Shown here in pieces: positions 16,037-25,119 of a stretch of 64,000 bases of DNA; positions within the stretch are counted from its first letter, which is position 1; the number at the start of each line of letters is the position of its first letter. Origin of the DNA: [Zimmermannella] faecalis ATCC 13722 (GTDB taxonomy: Bacteria; Actinomycetota; Actinomycetes; Actinomycetales; Microbacteriaceae); contig NZ_KB907075.1 of assembly GCF_000381765.1 (NCBI RefSeq), forward strand, positions 124,001 to 188,000, given 5' to 3'. Under the pieces are notes generated by a model, which saw only the letters and a program-made list of their open reading frames with translations, had not been told where the DNA came from and made no database searches. The translations under genes were made by a program, and so were the position numbers.

Positions 16037-17290
16037 CTACAGCAGGATCTGCAGCGGGTGCTCGACGATCTCGACGAACGCCGCGAGCCACTGCGCCGCG
16101 AGGGCGCCGTCGAGCACGCGATGGTCGGCCGAAAGCGTCACGGTGAGCACCTGCCCGACCTCAAGCTGTCCATTCTCGCCGACGACGGGGCGCGCCTCCG
16201 CGGCACCGACCGCGAGGATGCCCGACTGCGGCGGGTTGATGATCGCCGCGAACTCGCGCGTGCCGAACATGCCGAGGTTCGACACCGAGAAGGCGCCGCC
16301 CTCGAGCTCGTGCTGCTTGAGCCGGCCCTCGCGGGCGCGCCCCGCGAGGTCGCGGAGCTCGGTGCTGAGCTGCGCGACCGACTTCGTCTCGACGGCGCGC
16401 ACGACGGGCGTCACGAGCCCGTTCGGCACCGACACGGCCACCGCGAGGTCGACCGAACCGAAGCGGCGCGTGGCCTCGTCGGTCCAGATCGCGTTCGCCT
16501 CGGGTACCCGCACGAGCGCCGCGCCGACGGCCTTCACGATGAAGTCGTTCACCGACAGCCGCGACTCGCGCCCCTCGTTCGCCTGCGCGCGCAGCTCGAG
16601 CAGCGCATCCACCCGCACGTCGGCGCGCAGGTAGAAGTGCGGAATCGTCTGCTTGCTCTCGGCGAGCCGGCGCGCGATCGCCCGACGCATGCCGGTGTGC
16701 GGCACGTCGTCGAAGGTGGCGTCGGTGCTGGCGCCGGAGCCGGGACCCTGGGGAGTGGGTGTTGCGGGAGCAGGTGCGGCCGCGGAGGCTTGGGCTGCGG
16801 GGGCGGGTGCGGCGGCCGGGCGAGCCTCGAGGTGGCGCTCGACGTCGCGGCGCACGATGCGGCCGTTCGGTCCGGTGCCCTCGAGGTCGGCGACCTCGAG
16901 CCCGTGCTCGCGCGCGAGCTTGCGGGCGAGGGGACTCGCGAACACGCGGGGGGATGCGGGTTCGGTGGCCTGGCGTTCGGCGGGCTCGCTTTCCGGCTCA
17001 GCCTTCGCCGCGCCGCCCGGCGCCTGCGCGAGCGCATCCTCGGCCGGCTCACCGTCGGTCGCGATGACCGCGATCGGCTTGCCGACGGGCACGGTGTCGC
17101 CCTCCTCGAAGAGCAGGCCCGCGACGACGCCGGCGGCGTCGGCCTCGAACTCGACGACGGCCTTCTCGGTCTCGATCTCGACGATCGGCTGCCCTGCCGC
17201 GACCTCGTCGCCGGCGGCGACGAGCCACACCTGGATCTTCGCATCCTCGCCACCGGCGGCGAGCTGCGGCATCTTCACGATGGTGGCCAT
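16037..17290 (-). CDS. Dihydrolipoamide acyltransferase (E2) of a 2-oxoacid dehydrogenase
   Basis: A 417-residue E2 core enzyme that transfers an acyl group from lipoyllysine to CoA. It has one N-terminal lipoyl domain with the modified lysine in 'VEIETEKAVVEFEA' (Lys43), a Pro/Ala/Glu linker, a peripheral-subunit-binding domain ('ASPLARKLAREHGLEVADLE', 'GRIVRRDVERHL') and a C-terminal catalytic domain ending in 'LSADHRVLDGALAAQWL' with the catalytic DHRxxDG. The ATG overlaps the E1 stop by one base (TAATG). No E3 gene is nearby, so the housekeeping lipoamide dehydrogenase is probably shared. Confidence 0.92.
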   Translation of the reverse strand: MATIVKMPQLAAGGEDAKIQVWLVAAGDEVAAGQPIVEIETEKAVVEFEADAAGVVAGLLFEEGDTVPVGKPIAVIATDGEPAEDALAQAPGGAAKAEPESEPAERQATEPASPRVFASPLARKLAREHGLEVADLEGTGPNGRIVRRDVERHLEARPAAAPAPAAQASAAAPAPATPTPQGPGSGASTDATFDDVPHTGMRRAIARRLAESKQTIPHFYLRADVRVDALLELRAQANEGRESRLSVNDFIVKAVGAALVRVPEANAIWTDEATRRFGSVDLAVAVSVPNGLVTPVVRAVETKSVAQLSTELRDLAGRAREGRLKQHELEGGAFSVSNLGMFGTREFAAIINPPQSGILAVGAAEARPVVGENGQLEVGQVLTVTLSADHRVLDGALAAQWLAAFVEIVEHPLQILL

Positions 17291-19488
17291 TACTTCGTTC
17301 CTCCCCAGGCGTCGCGCACGCGCTCGAGCGCGTCGACGACCTCTTCGGTCTTCGCGATCGAGGCGCGCTCAAGCACCTTCGAGATCGCGGGCGAGGCGTG
17401 GCTACCCGTGACGCGCTCGACCGGCTGGTCGAGGTAGTCGAAGTAGCGTCGCTGAATCTCGTCGGCGAGCCACGCGCCGTAGCCGGCGCCGCGCGCGCCC
17501 TGCTCGACGATGAGCACGTTGTTCGTCTTCTTGATGCTCTCGCCGAGCGTCGCCCAGTCGAGCGAGGCGCGGTCGAGCCAGCGCAGGTCGATGAGCTCGG
17601 CGTCGACGCCCGTCTGCTCAATCGCCTCGGCGGCGTGGTGCACCATCGAGAGGTACGACAAGACCGTGACGTCACTCCCCTCGCGGCGCACGACCGCGGC
17701 GCCGTCACCGGGTGCGATGACGTGGTCGAGGTTGCCCGCGGGCACCCGCTCCTTGCGGCCGTAGAGGTCGACGTGCTCGATCACGAGCACCGGGTCTTCG
17801 AGCGCGAGCGCCGCGTTCATGAGGCCCGCGTAGTCGACCGCGTTCGACGCGGCGACGATGCGCCAGCCGGGCTGCGTCGCGAAGATGCCGGCCGGGTCCA
17901 TGAGGTGCTGCTGGCCGTAGCCCGACCCCATCGCGACCTTCGTGCGCAGCACGAGCGGCACCGTGTTGTTGTCGCCGAACATGTGGCGGATCTTGCCGGC
18001 CTGGTTGAACACCTGGTCGGCGGCGACCCACATGAAGTCGGCGTACATGAACTCGACGACGGGCCGGTAGCGGCCGTCGGTCGCGAGCCCCGTCGCGGCG
18101 CCGAAGAAGCCGTTCTCGCTGATCGGCGTGCCGACGACGCGTTCGGGGCCGAAGCGCTCGACGAGCCCCTTCGTCGCGCCGTTCGTGCCGCCGCCCAGGT
18201 GCTGCACGTCTTCGCCGAGCACGACGATGCGGTCGTCCTGCTCCATACGGCGGCCGAGCGTCTCGGCAATCGAATCGACGAACTTCACGTCGCGCCACTC
18301 GCACGAATCGGCCGCGGGCTCGGTGTGGTCGAGCCCCTCGAGCTCCGACGCGTCGCCGCGCAGGCCCGCGTCGACGTTCGCCGGGTCGGGCCAGAGCTCG
18401 GGGCGGATGCGCCGACGGTCGGCGTCGTCGGGGTGCTGCTCCACGAGCTCGGCGACGATCTCGCGCATCGCCGAAACGGCCTGGTCGCGCACCGCCTTCG
18501 CGGCGTCGTCGTCGAGCTGCCCGAGCTTGCGCATCTCGGTCGCGACGCGCTCGAGCGGGTCGCGACGGCGCCACTCCTGCTCCTCGTCCTTCGTGCGGTA
18601 GCCGAACGCGCTGCCGGGGAACGGGCCGTTCTGGTGGAAGAAGCGGTACACCTCGGCCTCGACCACGGCGGGCCCCTCGCCCGAGCGCATCCGTTCGGTC
18701 GCCTCGGTCATCGCGAGGTGCACGGCGAGCGGGTCCATGCCGTCGACGCGCCATCCGGGAATCCCGAAGCCCTGGCCGCGCACCGAGAAGCGCGTGTCGG
18801 CCGTCACCTCGCTCGCGTGCGTCGAGACGGCGTAGAGGTTGTTCTCGATGAAGAACGCGACCGGCAGCTTCCACGCCGCCGCGAGGTTCATCGACTCGAG
18901 CACCGAGCCGATCTGGCTCGAGCCGTCGCCGAAGTAGTTTACCGTGACGTCGCGCGTGCCCGCGAGCTTGCGGGCCCACGCCGCGCCGGCCGCCATGGGG
19001 GCGCCGCCGCCGACGATCGCGTTCGTGCCGAGCGCGCCGGCCTCGAGCCACTGCAGGTGCATCGAGCCGCCGCGGCCGCCCGAGAAGCCCTGCGCGAGGC
19101 CGAGGATCTCAGCGAGGCTGCGCTGCAGCACCGCCTGGAGCTCGGGCGTGACGAGGTTCGCGAGGTCGAGGCCGTCGGGGCAGACGTGCCCGATGACCTT
19201 CGCAAGAAACTGGTGGTGGCCGCGGTGCGAGCCCGAGACCGCGTCGGCCGACGTGAGGCCGAGCGCCGAGCCGACGGCGCCGCCCTCCTGGCCGATGCTC
19301 GAGTGCGCGGGGCCGTGCACGAGGCCCTCGGCGGCGAGCTCAAGCACCGCCTCCTCGAAGGCGCGCACGAGGTGCAGCTGCCCGAGCATCGTGGCGAGCA
19401 GCGCGGGGTCGGCGGCGGCCCAGTCGTCGTCGGTCGTGCGGAGCTCGACCCACTCGACCCCGGTCGAAAGTGGTTCGCGGTTCGGCAT
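17290..19488 (-). CDS. 2-oxoacid dehydrogenase E1, alpha and beta subunits fused
   Basis: A 732-residue thiamine-diphosphate enzyme that decarboxylates a 2-oxo acid (or cleaves acetoin) and acylates E2. Residues 1-340 are an E1-alpha domain with 'SIGQEG' and the ThDP motif GDG(187-189)...NN(216-217). Residues 395-730 are an E1-beta domain with 'DRIVVLGEDVQHLGG', 'EFMYADFMWVAADQVFNQ' and 'VLIVEQGARGAGYGAWLADE'. In most bacteria these are two genes; a fusion occurs in some actinobacteria. The start ATG 19488 has GGAGG 6 bases before it; a longer frame to 19536 has none. It leads the E1-E2-MFS operon and is divergent from the VOC and GntR genes. Confidence 0.9.
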   Translation of the reverse strand: MPNREPLSTGVEWVELRTTDDDWAAADPALLATMLGQLHLVRAFEEAVLELAAEGLVHGPAHSSIGQEGGAVGSALGLTSADAVSGSHRGHHQFLAKVIGHVCPDGLDLANLVTPELQAVLQRSLAEILGLAQGFSGGRGGSMHLQWLEAGALGTNAIVGGGAPMAAGAAWARKLAGTRDVTVNYFGDGSSQIGSVLESMNLAAAWKLPVAFFIENNLYAVSTHASEVTADTRFSVRGQGFGIPGWRVDGMDPLAVHLAMTEATERMRSGEGPAVVEAEVYRFFHQNGPFPGSAFGYRTKDEEQEWRRRDPLERVATEMRKLGQLDDDAAKAVRDQAVSAMREIVAELVEQHPDDADRRRIRPELWPDPANVDAGLRGDASELEGLDHTEPAADSCEWRDVKFVDSIAETLGRRMEQDDRIVVLGEDVQHLGGGTNGATKGLVERFGPERVVGTPISENGFFGAATGLATDGRYRPVVEFMYADFMWVAADQVFNQAGKIRHMFGDNNTVPLVLRTKVAMGSGYGQQHLMDPAGIFATQPGWRIVAASNAVDYAGLMNAALALEDPVLVIEHVDLYGRKERVPAGNLDHVIAPGDGAAVVRREGSDVTVLSYLSMVHHAAEAIEQTGVDAELIDLRWLDRASLDWATLGESIKKTNNVLIVEQGARGAGYGAWLADEIQRRYFDYLDQPVERVTGSHASPAISKVLERASIAKTEEVVDALERVRDAWGGTK

Positions 19489-19566
19489 CGTTGCCTCCAG
19501 GTCAGGACGTTTTTGTGTGGCGGGACGGGGCGACACCGCCCCGGTTCTCGACGATGCTATTCCAGA

Positions 19567-19630
19567 ATTGGCGCCAACTCCACCTGATTTGCGAACTTTT
19601 TCCGCTCATTCACGTTTGATTGGCTCCAAT
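19567..19630. promoter_or_regulatory. Pair of GntR-type operators in the E1/VOC divergent promoter
   Basis: Two matching dyads: ATTGGCGCCAAC at 19567-19578 (core TTGGCGCCAA is a perfect palindrome) and ATTGGCTCCAAT at 19619-19630 (ATTGG-ct-CCAAT). Their centres are 52 bases apart, close to five helical turns. They lie between the leftward E1 operon and the rightward VOC-GntR pair, so the GntR protein encoded at 20206 is the likely ligand. Confidence 0.6.
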
Positions 19631-19651
19631 ATGCGGGTTTATCGTGGTGAC

Positions 19652-20173
19652 ATGATCCCCACGCTTCACGGTTCCGACCACTTCGGGTTCACCGTGCCCG
19701 ACCTCGATGCGGCCGACGACTTCCTCGTGCGCATCCTCGGCGCCGTGCCCGTCTACGACCTCGCCGGCAAGCGCGCCGACGACGACTGGATGCACACCCA
19801 GATCGGCGTGCACCCCCGCACCGAGATCGCGCGCATCCGCTTCTACCGCCTCGGCAACGGCACGAACCTCGAGGTGTTCGAGTACGACGCCGCCGACGGC
19901 CAGCGCCCCCAGCCGAGCAACAGCGACATCGGCGGGCACCACCTCGGGCTCTACGTCGACGACCTCGACGCGGCCGTCGCCTACCTGCGATCCGAGGGCG
20001 TCGAGGTCATGGGCGAGCCCGTCGCGAGCGCCGAGGGCGCGGCCGGGCAGCGGTGGGTGTACTTCCGCGCGCCCTGGGGCATGCAATTCGAGCTCGTCTC
20101 GTTCCCCGACGGCAAGGCCTACGAGCGCGACGCCGACGTGCGCCTGTGGCACCCCGCACATCCCGCCGACTAG
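19652..20173 (+). CDS. VOC family protein (glyoxalase/dioxygenase-like)
   Basis: A 173-residue vicinal-oxygen-chelate protein with two beta-alpha-beta-beta-beta modules. 'GSDHFGFTVPDLDAADDFLV' carries the first metal-ligand His, 'GGHHLGLYVDDLDAAVAYL' the second His pair and 'YFRAPWGMQFELVSFP' the ligand Glu. Such proteins act as lyases, isomerases or dioxygenases. I take ATG 19652; an in-frame ATG at 19631 would add 7 residues and directly abuts the operator. It is divergent from the E1 operon and 32 bases before the GntR gene. Its reaction is unknown. Confidence 0.82.
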   Translation: MIPTLHGSDHFGFTVPDLDAADDFLVRILGAVPVYDLAGKRADDDWMHTQIGVHPRTEIARIRFYRLGNGTNLEVFEYDAADGQRPQPSNSDIGGHHLGLYVDDLDAAVAYLRSEGVEVMGEPVASAEGAAGQRWVYFRAPWGMQFELVSFPDGKAYERDADVRLWHPAHPAD

Positions 20174-20205
20174 GTGCGCCCGGGCCCGTGCCGCATAATC
20201 GAGCA

Positions 20206-20883
20206 ATGACCGAAACGCCTCCGCCGCACGCCGATGCCGTCGTGCACGGCAAGAGCGGCGAGCAGGTCACCGAGTGGCTGCGCCGCGACATCCTCGAGGG
20301 CGTGTTCGTGCCGGGCGCGCGCATCCGCCAAACCGACCTCGCCGAGCGGTACGGCGCGACCCGCGCGCCCGTGCGCGAGGCGCTGCGGATGCTCGCCGCG
20401 ACGGGGCTCATCTCGCACGTCGCGAACGCGGGGGCCCGCGTCGCCCGGCTCACCGCCGACGAGTGCGCCGAGCTCTACCGCGTGCGCGAACGCATCGAGC
20501 CGCTGCTGCTCGAGTACACGGTGCCGCTGCTCACGCCCGACGACGTCGCCGAGCTGCGGCGCCTCGCGAACGAGATGTCGCACACCGACGACCCCGAGCT
20601 GTTCGTGCAGCTCGACCGCGAGTTTCACGACCTCACGTACCGGCCGAACGCGACGATTCTGCTCGCGCAGACGGTGCGCGACCTCTGGGATCGCACCCAG
20701 CACTACCGCCGCGAGTTCTCGCGCAAGGTGCGCTCGTTCGGCGACCAGTCGGCCGACTTCGACCACCAGCTCATCGTCAACGCGATCGAGCGCGGCGACA
20801 CCGACGAGGTCGGGCGCCTCATCGAGCTGCACATTCGCCGCACGCGCCTCAGCCTCGTCGCGCACCCCGAGGTGTTTGCGTAG
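20206..20883 (+). CDS. GntR family transcriptional regulator, FCD domain
   Basis: A 225-residue FadR-subfamily regulator. The winged helix spans about residues 18-80 ('RIRQTDLAERYGATRAPVRE'), followed by an all-helical FCD ligand domain (about 90-215) with the metal-ligand pattern 'LDREFHDLTY' and a later 'LIELHIRRTRL'. A CATAAT -10 box at 20194-20199 ends 6 bases before the ATG, so the transcript is probably leaderless. It likely binds the two ATTGGC-CCAAT dyads upstream of the VOC gene and controls the 2-oxoacid dehydrogenase operon in response to an organic acid. Confidence 0.9.
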   Translation: MTETPPPHADAVVHGKSGEQVTEWLRRDILEGVFVPGARIRQTDLAERYGATRAPVREALRMLAATGLISHVANAGARVARLTADECAELYRVRERIEPLLLEYTVPLLTPDDVAELRRLANEMSHTDDPELFVQLDREFHDLTYRPNATILLAQTVRDLWDRTQHYRREFSRKVRSFGDQSADFDHQLIVNAIERGDTDEVGRLIELHIRRTRLSLVAHPEVFA

Positions 20884-20898
20884 ACAGTGCCTGCGTAA

Positions 20899-22167
20899 CT
20901 ACCTGCGCACCGCGAACGGCGCGAGGTCGAACGCCCAGCCGTCGGCCGCGGGCTGGCTGCCCGAGACGAGGTCGGTGACGATGCGCCCCGTGAGCGGCCC
21001 GAGCGAGAGGCCGTGCATGTTGTGGCCCGACGCGACGATGACCTCGCGGCGCCCCTCGACCGGGCCGAGCAGCGGCAGTCCATCGGCGGTCATCGGCCGC
21101 GGGCCCATCCACTCGTCGGTGCGGGCCGACCAGTCGGCGTCGTCGATGAGCCGCGAGGCGAAGCTCGCGAGCACGTCGAGCCGGTCGCGGTTGCGCTGCT
21201 CGGGGCGGCCGTCGAACTCCATCATGCCGACGATGCGCAGTCGGCCGTGCATGGGAATCGCGACGCAGTGGAGGTCCATCGAGTGCACGAGCGTGCGCGG
21301 CATCGTGCGCACCGGCACCGTGAACGAGTAGCCCTTGCCGGCGACGACGCCCGCCGACCGGATGCCCGAGCGGCGCAGCACGCGCGAGGTCCACGCCCCG
21401 GCGGCGAGCACGACCCGGTCGCCCGTGATGATGCGACGGGTGCCCCGCTCGTCGATCGCGACGACGGATGCGCCGCTCCCGAGCTGCTCGACCGTCGCGT
21501 CGGTCACGACATTCGCCCCGAGCGCGAGGACGCGCTCGATGAGGCTCGCGACGAACGTGACTGGGTCGAGCGAGAACTCGCCCGGCAGCAGGAACCAGTA
21601 CTCGGTCTCGTCGGTGAGCGCGGGTTCCGCGCGCCGCAGCGCATCGCCCGACATCGGCTCGCCGGGCGCCTGCGCCCAGCCCCGCGCAGCGCGGTCGGCG
21701 TAGAGCGCGTGCGCCGCGAGCAGCGTCGGCTCGTCCTGCGCCGTCATGAGGAACCCGTGGCCCCCGCCCGACGTGTCGACACCGTCGTCGGCCATCGCCT
21801 CGAGCGACGGCAGCATGTGCGGCAAGAACTGCGCGAGCGCGGCGTCGCCCCGCGCCCGCAGCTTCGGCAGCGACGACGCGAGAAAGCCCATCCCGAACCC
21901 CGCGAGCCGCGGCAGCTTGCCGGGCGAGATCGAGAGGTACGAGCGGGTGCTGAAGAGCCCGGCGACGATGTCGCGCGCCGTGTTCGTCGAGGCGAGCGGC
22001 GCGACCATCTGCGGCGTGAGTTCGCCCGCGTTGCCGGTCGCGGCGCCCGCGCCGAGGTGGTCGCGCTCGATGATCGTGACGCGGTGCCCCTCGCGCAGCA
22101 GCCAGTACGCCGAGCAGAGGCCAATGAGCCCGCCGCCCACGACGAGCACGTGGTGCCGCTTGGTCAT
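20899..22167 (-). CDS. FAD-dependent oxidoreductase, DadA-like D-amino-acid dehydrogenase
   Basis: A 422-residue flavoenzyme of the DAO/DadA family. The dinucleotide-binding motif is 'VLVVGGGLIGLCSAYWL' at residues 7-23. The C-terminal family motif reads 'GPRPMTADGLPLLGPV' and 'ASGHNMHGLSLGP'. DadA enzymes oxidise D-amino acids to 2-oxo acids and ammonia. It is the last gene of a six-gene overlapping operon (stop of the upstream gene overlaps the ATG). With a D-/L-amino acid racemase system in the same operon, a D-amino acid substrate fits well, though hydroxyproline or sarcosine oxidase activity cannot be excluded. Confidence 0.85.
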   Translation of the reverse strand: MTKRHHVLVVGGGLIGLCSAYWLLREGHRVTIIERDHLGAGAATGNAGELTPQMVAPLASTNTARDIVAGLFSTRSYLSISPGKLPRLAGFGMGFLASSLPKLRARGDAALAQFLPHMLPSLEAMADDGVDTSGGGHGFLMTAQDEPTLLAAHALYADRAARGWAQAPGEPMSGDALRRAEPALTDETEYWFLLPGEFSLDPVTFVASLIERVLALGANVVTDATVEQLGSGASVVAIDERGTRRIITGDRVVLAAGAWTSRVLRRSGIRSAGVVAGKGYSFTVPVRTMPRTLVHSMDLHCVAIPMHGRLRIVGMMEFDGRPEQRNRDRLDVLASFASRLIDDADWSARTDEWMGPRPMTADGLPLLGPVEGRREVIVASGHNMHGLSLGPLTGRIVTDLVSGSQPAADGWAFDLAPFAVRR

Positions 22168-22883
22168 GACTGCGACCCCTCCGCAAACTCCCGCACCTGC
22201 CGCGCGAAGGCCTCCGCGAGTCGCCGCGCCGCCGCCGTGTTCTCGGTGTCGACCTCGAGTGCCGCCGCCGCGAGCGCGTCGCGGTCGAATCCCTTGCGGC
22301 CGAGCGCCGACTCGTCCCAGTTCGCGACGCGCTCGGCGCCCACCTCGGGGTGAAACTGCAGCGCCCACATCCGCTCGCCGACGCGGAACGCCTGGTGCGC
22401 GACGTCGGCCGAGCGCGCGAGGTGCGCGGCGCCGGGCGGCAGCTGCGTGATCTGGTCGACGTGGTTCTCGATCATGTGTGCCCCGTCGCCGAGCACCCCG
22501 AGCACAGGATCGGCACGGCCGGCGTCGGTCGTCTCGATGCGCACGGCGCCGCTCTCGGGCGTGCCGTAGTCGGCGCGCACCTCGCCGCCGGCGACGTGCG
22601 CGATGACCTGGCCGCCGAGGCAGATGCCGAGCGTCGGCACGCCGCGCTCGAGCGCCTCGGCGGTGAGGGCGCGTTCGGCGGGCAGCCACGGCGCCTCATC
22701 GTCGGCGTCGGGCATGAGCCCGCCCCCGAGCAGCACGAGGCCCGCGGCGTCGCCGAGCTCGCCCGGCAGGCCGTCTTCTCCGACGCGCTCGTCGACCTCG
22801 AGCCCAGCCTCGGCGAGCCACTCGCCGAGGCGCCGCGGCCCCGACTCGCGCGAGTTCGTCACGACGAGCACGCGGGCGGCCAC
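22164..22883 (-). CDS. Class I glutamine amidotransferase-like protein
   Basis: A 239-residue GATase1-fold protein resembling the stand-alone GMP synthase glutaminase domains. The nucleophile motif is 'TLGICLGGQVIAHV' with Cys in GICLGGQ, and the His-Glu pair is in 'MWALQFHPEV'. The start is GTG (22883), overlapping the dipeptidase stop by one base; ATGA overlap joins it to the next gene. Free-standing members hydrolyse gamma-glutamyl compounds or supply ammonia. In this operon a role on gamma-linked D-glutamyl or iso-glutamine peptides is possible but unproven. Confidence 0.82.
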   Translation of the reverse strand: MAARVLVVTNSRESGPRRLGEWLAEAGLEVDERVGEDGLPGELGDAAGLVLLGGGLMPDADDEAPWLPAERALTAEALERGVPTLGICLGGQVIAHVAGGEVRADYGTPESGAVRIETTDAGRADPVLGVLGDGAHMIENHVDQITQLPPGAAHLARSADVAHQAFRVGERMWALQFHPEVGAERVANWDESALGRKGFDRDALAAAALEVDTENTAAARRLAEAFARQVREFAEGSQS

Positions 22884-23980
22884 TACAGCTCCTCCCCCTG
22901 CTGCGTCGTGTCGACGACGGGCCCCGCGAACTCGGGTTCACCCGCTTCCCCGGCGAGGAATCGCCGGTAGTCGTCGTCCGACGCCTCGAGCACCCGCAGC
23001 GCGTTCTCGCAGCCGAGCCCGCGCAGCTCCTGCTCGCTCCAGCCGCGCGATTCGAGCTCGTCGAACAGCGCGGGGTAGCTCGCGACGTCCTCGAGCCCCT
23101 CGGGCATGTCGGGCGAGCCGTCGTAGTCGGCGCCGAGGCCGACGGCCGCGACCCCGGCGACCTCGCGGATGTGGTCGAGGTGGTCGGCCGCGTGCTGCAC
23201 CGTCACGGGCGGCGGCGTGCCCTCACCGCCGGCCTGCCCCCAGTCGTACCGCTCCTGCGAGAGGAACGACGGCACGAACGCGAGCATGACGACCCCGTCG
23301 CGCGCGCCGATCTCGGCGAGCACGTCGTCGGGCACGTTCCGCGGATGCGAAGACAGCGCGAGCGCGCCCGAGTGGCTCACGAGCGGCGGCCGCTGCGTCA
23401 CCTCGAGCGCGTCGCGCATCGTCGACGGGGCGACGTGCGAGAGGTCGACGAGCACGCCGATGCGGTTGAGCTCGCGCACGACGGCGCGGCCGAAGTCGGT
23501 GAGGCCGCCGTGGCGCGCGGCGTCGGTCGCCGAGTCGGCCCAGTCGATCGTGCGCGACCACGTGAGCGTGAGGTAGCGGGCCCCGAGGCGCGCGTAGTTG
23601 CGCAGCACCGCGAGCGAGCCGTCGAACTGCGCCCCGCCCTCGACGCCGATGAGCGACGCGACTTTGCCCGCGGCCATCGCGGCGCGCGCATCCGCCGCCG
23701 TCGGCGCGAACGCGAGCCGCTCGGGATTCGCCCGCACGAAGCGGTGAATGAAGTCGATCTGCTCGAGCGTCGCGGTCACCTGGTCGGCGCCCTGGAGGTG
23801 GTCGGGGTTCACGTACACCGACCAGAACTGCCCGCCGACGCCGCCGCGCTCGAGGCGCGGGAGGTCGGTCTGCGTCGTCGCGATCGCGCCGTCGAGGCCG
23901 GCCGTCGAGTAGGCGAACTGCGTGCGGCACTCCCACGCGAAATCGTTGTGGCCGTCGAGCACGGCGTACTTCGGGGTCAT
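22883..23980 (-). CDS. Membrane dipeptidase-family (renal dipeptidase-like) zinc peptidase
   Basis: A 365-residue M19-family dipeptidase. The metal-binding HxD pair is in 'VLDGHNDFAWE'. Further motifs are 'VASLIGVEGGAQF' with the bridging Glu, 'GVLVDLSHVAPSTM', 'PLVSHSGALAL' and 'GLGADYDGSPDMPEGL'. Bacterial M19 enzymes cleave dipeptides and tolerate a D-amino acid at the C-terminal position, for example L-Ala-D-Glu or L,D-dipeptides. There is no signal peptide, so it acts in the cytosol. Its neighbour, 4 bases overlapping, is the racemase-like enolase gene. Confidence 0.9.
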   Translation of the reverse strand: MTPKYAVLDGHNDFAWECRTQFAYSTAGLDGAIATTQTDLPRLERGGVGGQFWSVYVNPDHLQGADQVTATLEQIDFIHRFVRANPERLAFAPTAADARAAMAAGKVASLIGVEGGAQFDGSLAVLRNYARLGARYLTLTWSRTIDWADSATDAARHGGLTDFGRAVVRELNRIGVLVDLSHVAPSTMRDALEVTQRPPLVSHSGALALSSHPRNVPDDVLAEIGARDGVVMLAFVPSFLSQERYDWGQAGGEGTPPPVTVQHAADHLDHIREVAGVAAVGLGADYDGSPDMPEGLEDVASYPALFDELESRGWSEQELRGLGCENALRVLEASDDDYRRFLAGEAGEPEFAGPVVDTTQQGEEL

Positions 23981-25119
23981 ACTTCCTCCACTTCGGGGAT
24001 TCGCCCGCGGGCCGAATCCCAGGTTCGAGTCGCGAGCGCCGCGATGCGGTCGGCGCGCACGGTGTGGCCGAGTCCCGGCCCGGTCGGCACGCGCACGGCC
24101 CCGTCGACGGCCCGCACGGGCGGGTCGATGAGGTCGTGCTCGTAGTACTTGTCGGAGCCCGAGACGTCCGACGGCAGCGTGAACCCGGCGAGCGACGAAA
24201 CGGCGATGTTTGCCGCGCGGCCGATGCCGAACTCGTGCATGCCGCCGCACCACACGGGAATCCCGAGCTCCCGGGCGCGGTCGTGGGCCCGCACCGCCTG
24301 CGTGAGCCCGCCCATCCGCGACACCTTGATGTTGAGCACGCGGCCCGCGTCCATGCGCACCATCGTCTCGAGATCGTCGAGCTGCACGACCGACTCGTCG
24401 AGGCAGATCGGGGTGTCGAGCCGCCGCTGCAGCTCCTGGTGCGCCGGGAAGTCGCGCACGCCGAACGGCTGCTCGATCATCGTGAGCCCGTATTCGTCGA
24501 GGCGCGCGAACACGTCGAGCGCGGCGTCGCCGAACGCGTAGGCGGCGTTCGCGTCGACGTGCAGGTCGAGGCGCGGATACGCCGACCGCACCGCCGCGAC
24601 GGGGTCGACATCCCAGCCCGGCGCGATCTTCAGCTTGACCCGCCCGTAGCCTGCGTCGACCTGCGCCGCGACCTGTTCGAGGAGCGCATCGATCGACGCC
24701 TCGATGCCGAGCGAAACCCCCGCGTGCACGACGTCGCGCGTGCCGCCGAGGGCGGCCGCGAGCGACTCGCCCCGCCGCTGCGCGAAGGCATCCCACGCGG
24801 CGCCCGCGAACCCGGCCTTCGCGAACTCGTGCCCGCGCACGCGCGCCCAGGCCGCTTCGAGTTCGGCGGGATGCGAGAACTCGGCGCCGAGCAGCGCCGG
24901 CGCGAGGAACTCGGGGGCGACGATCCACGCGGTCTCGGTGGTCTCGGGCCCGAAGTACGGTTCGGCCGGCGTCGCGATCTCGCCCCACCCGACGACGCCG
25001 TCGGTCGTCGTCGCCTCGACGAGCAGGTGCGTGATGTCGGACTTTCTGTGCGAGCTCGTCTCGAAGCTGCGCCGCAACGGCAGCGACACCTCGAACAGCC
25101 GCACCCGCTCAATCCTCAT
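23977..25119 (-). CDS. N-succinylamino acid racemase / o-succinylbenzoate synthase family (enolase superfamily)
   Basis: A 380-residue enolase-superfamily enzyme. The catalytic set is complete: KxK at Lys162/Lys164 (VKLKI), metal ligands Asp189, Glu216 and Asp241 (LDESV), and the opposite base Lys265 (NIKVSRMGG). The C-terminal motif 'WCGGMHEFGIGRAANIA' with 'TLPSDVSGSDKYYEHDL' is characteristic of the NSAR/OSBS subgroup rather than dipeptide epimerases. No menaquinone genes are nearby, but a GNAT transferase and an M20 hydrolase are, which is the known context of NSAR: it racemises N-succinyl-D-amino acids so that the L-form can be deacylated. Confidence 0.88.
   Translation of the reverse strand: MRIERVRLFEVSLPLRRSFETSSHRKSDITHLLVEATTTDGVVGWGEIATPAEPYFGPETTETAWIVAPEFLAPALLGAEFSHPAELEAAWARVRGHEFAKAGFAGAAWDAFAQRRGESLAAALGGTRDVVHAGVSLGIEASIDALLEQVAAQVDAGYGRVKLKIAPGWDVDPVAAVRSAYPRLDLHVDANAAYAFGDAALDVFARLDEYGLTMIEQPFGVRDFPAHQELQRRLDTPICLDESVVQLDDLETMVRMDAGRVLNIKVSRMGGLTQAVRAHDRARELGIPVWCGGMHEFGIGRAANIAVSSLAGFTLPSDVSGSDKYYEHDLIDPPVRAVDGAVRVPTGPGLGHTVRADRIAALATRTWDSARGRIPEVEEV

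Noticed and set aside
23977-25119. menC (o-succinylbenzoate synthase of menaquinone synthesis) or L-Ala-D/L-Glu epimerase
   Set aside because: The sequence belongs to the NSAR/OSBS group, but no men genes are close, while the GNAT and M20 partners of NSAR are. The epimerase subgroup has different C-terminal motifs.
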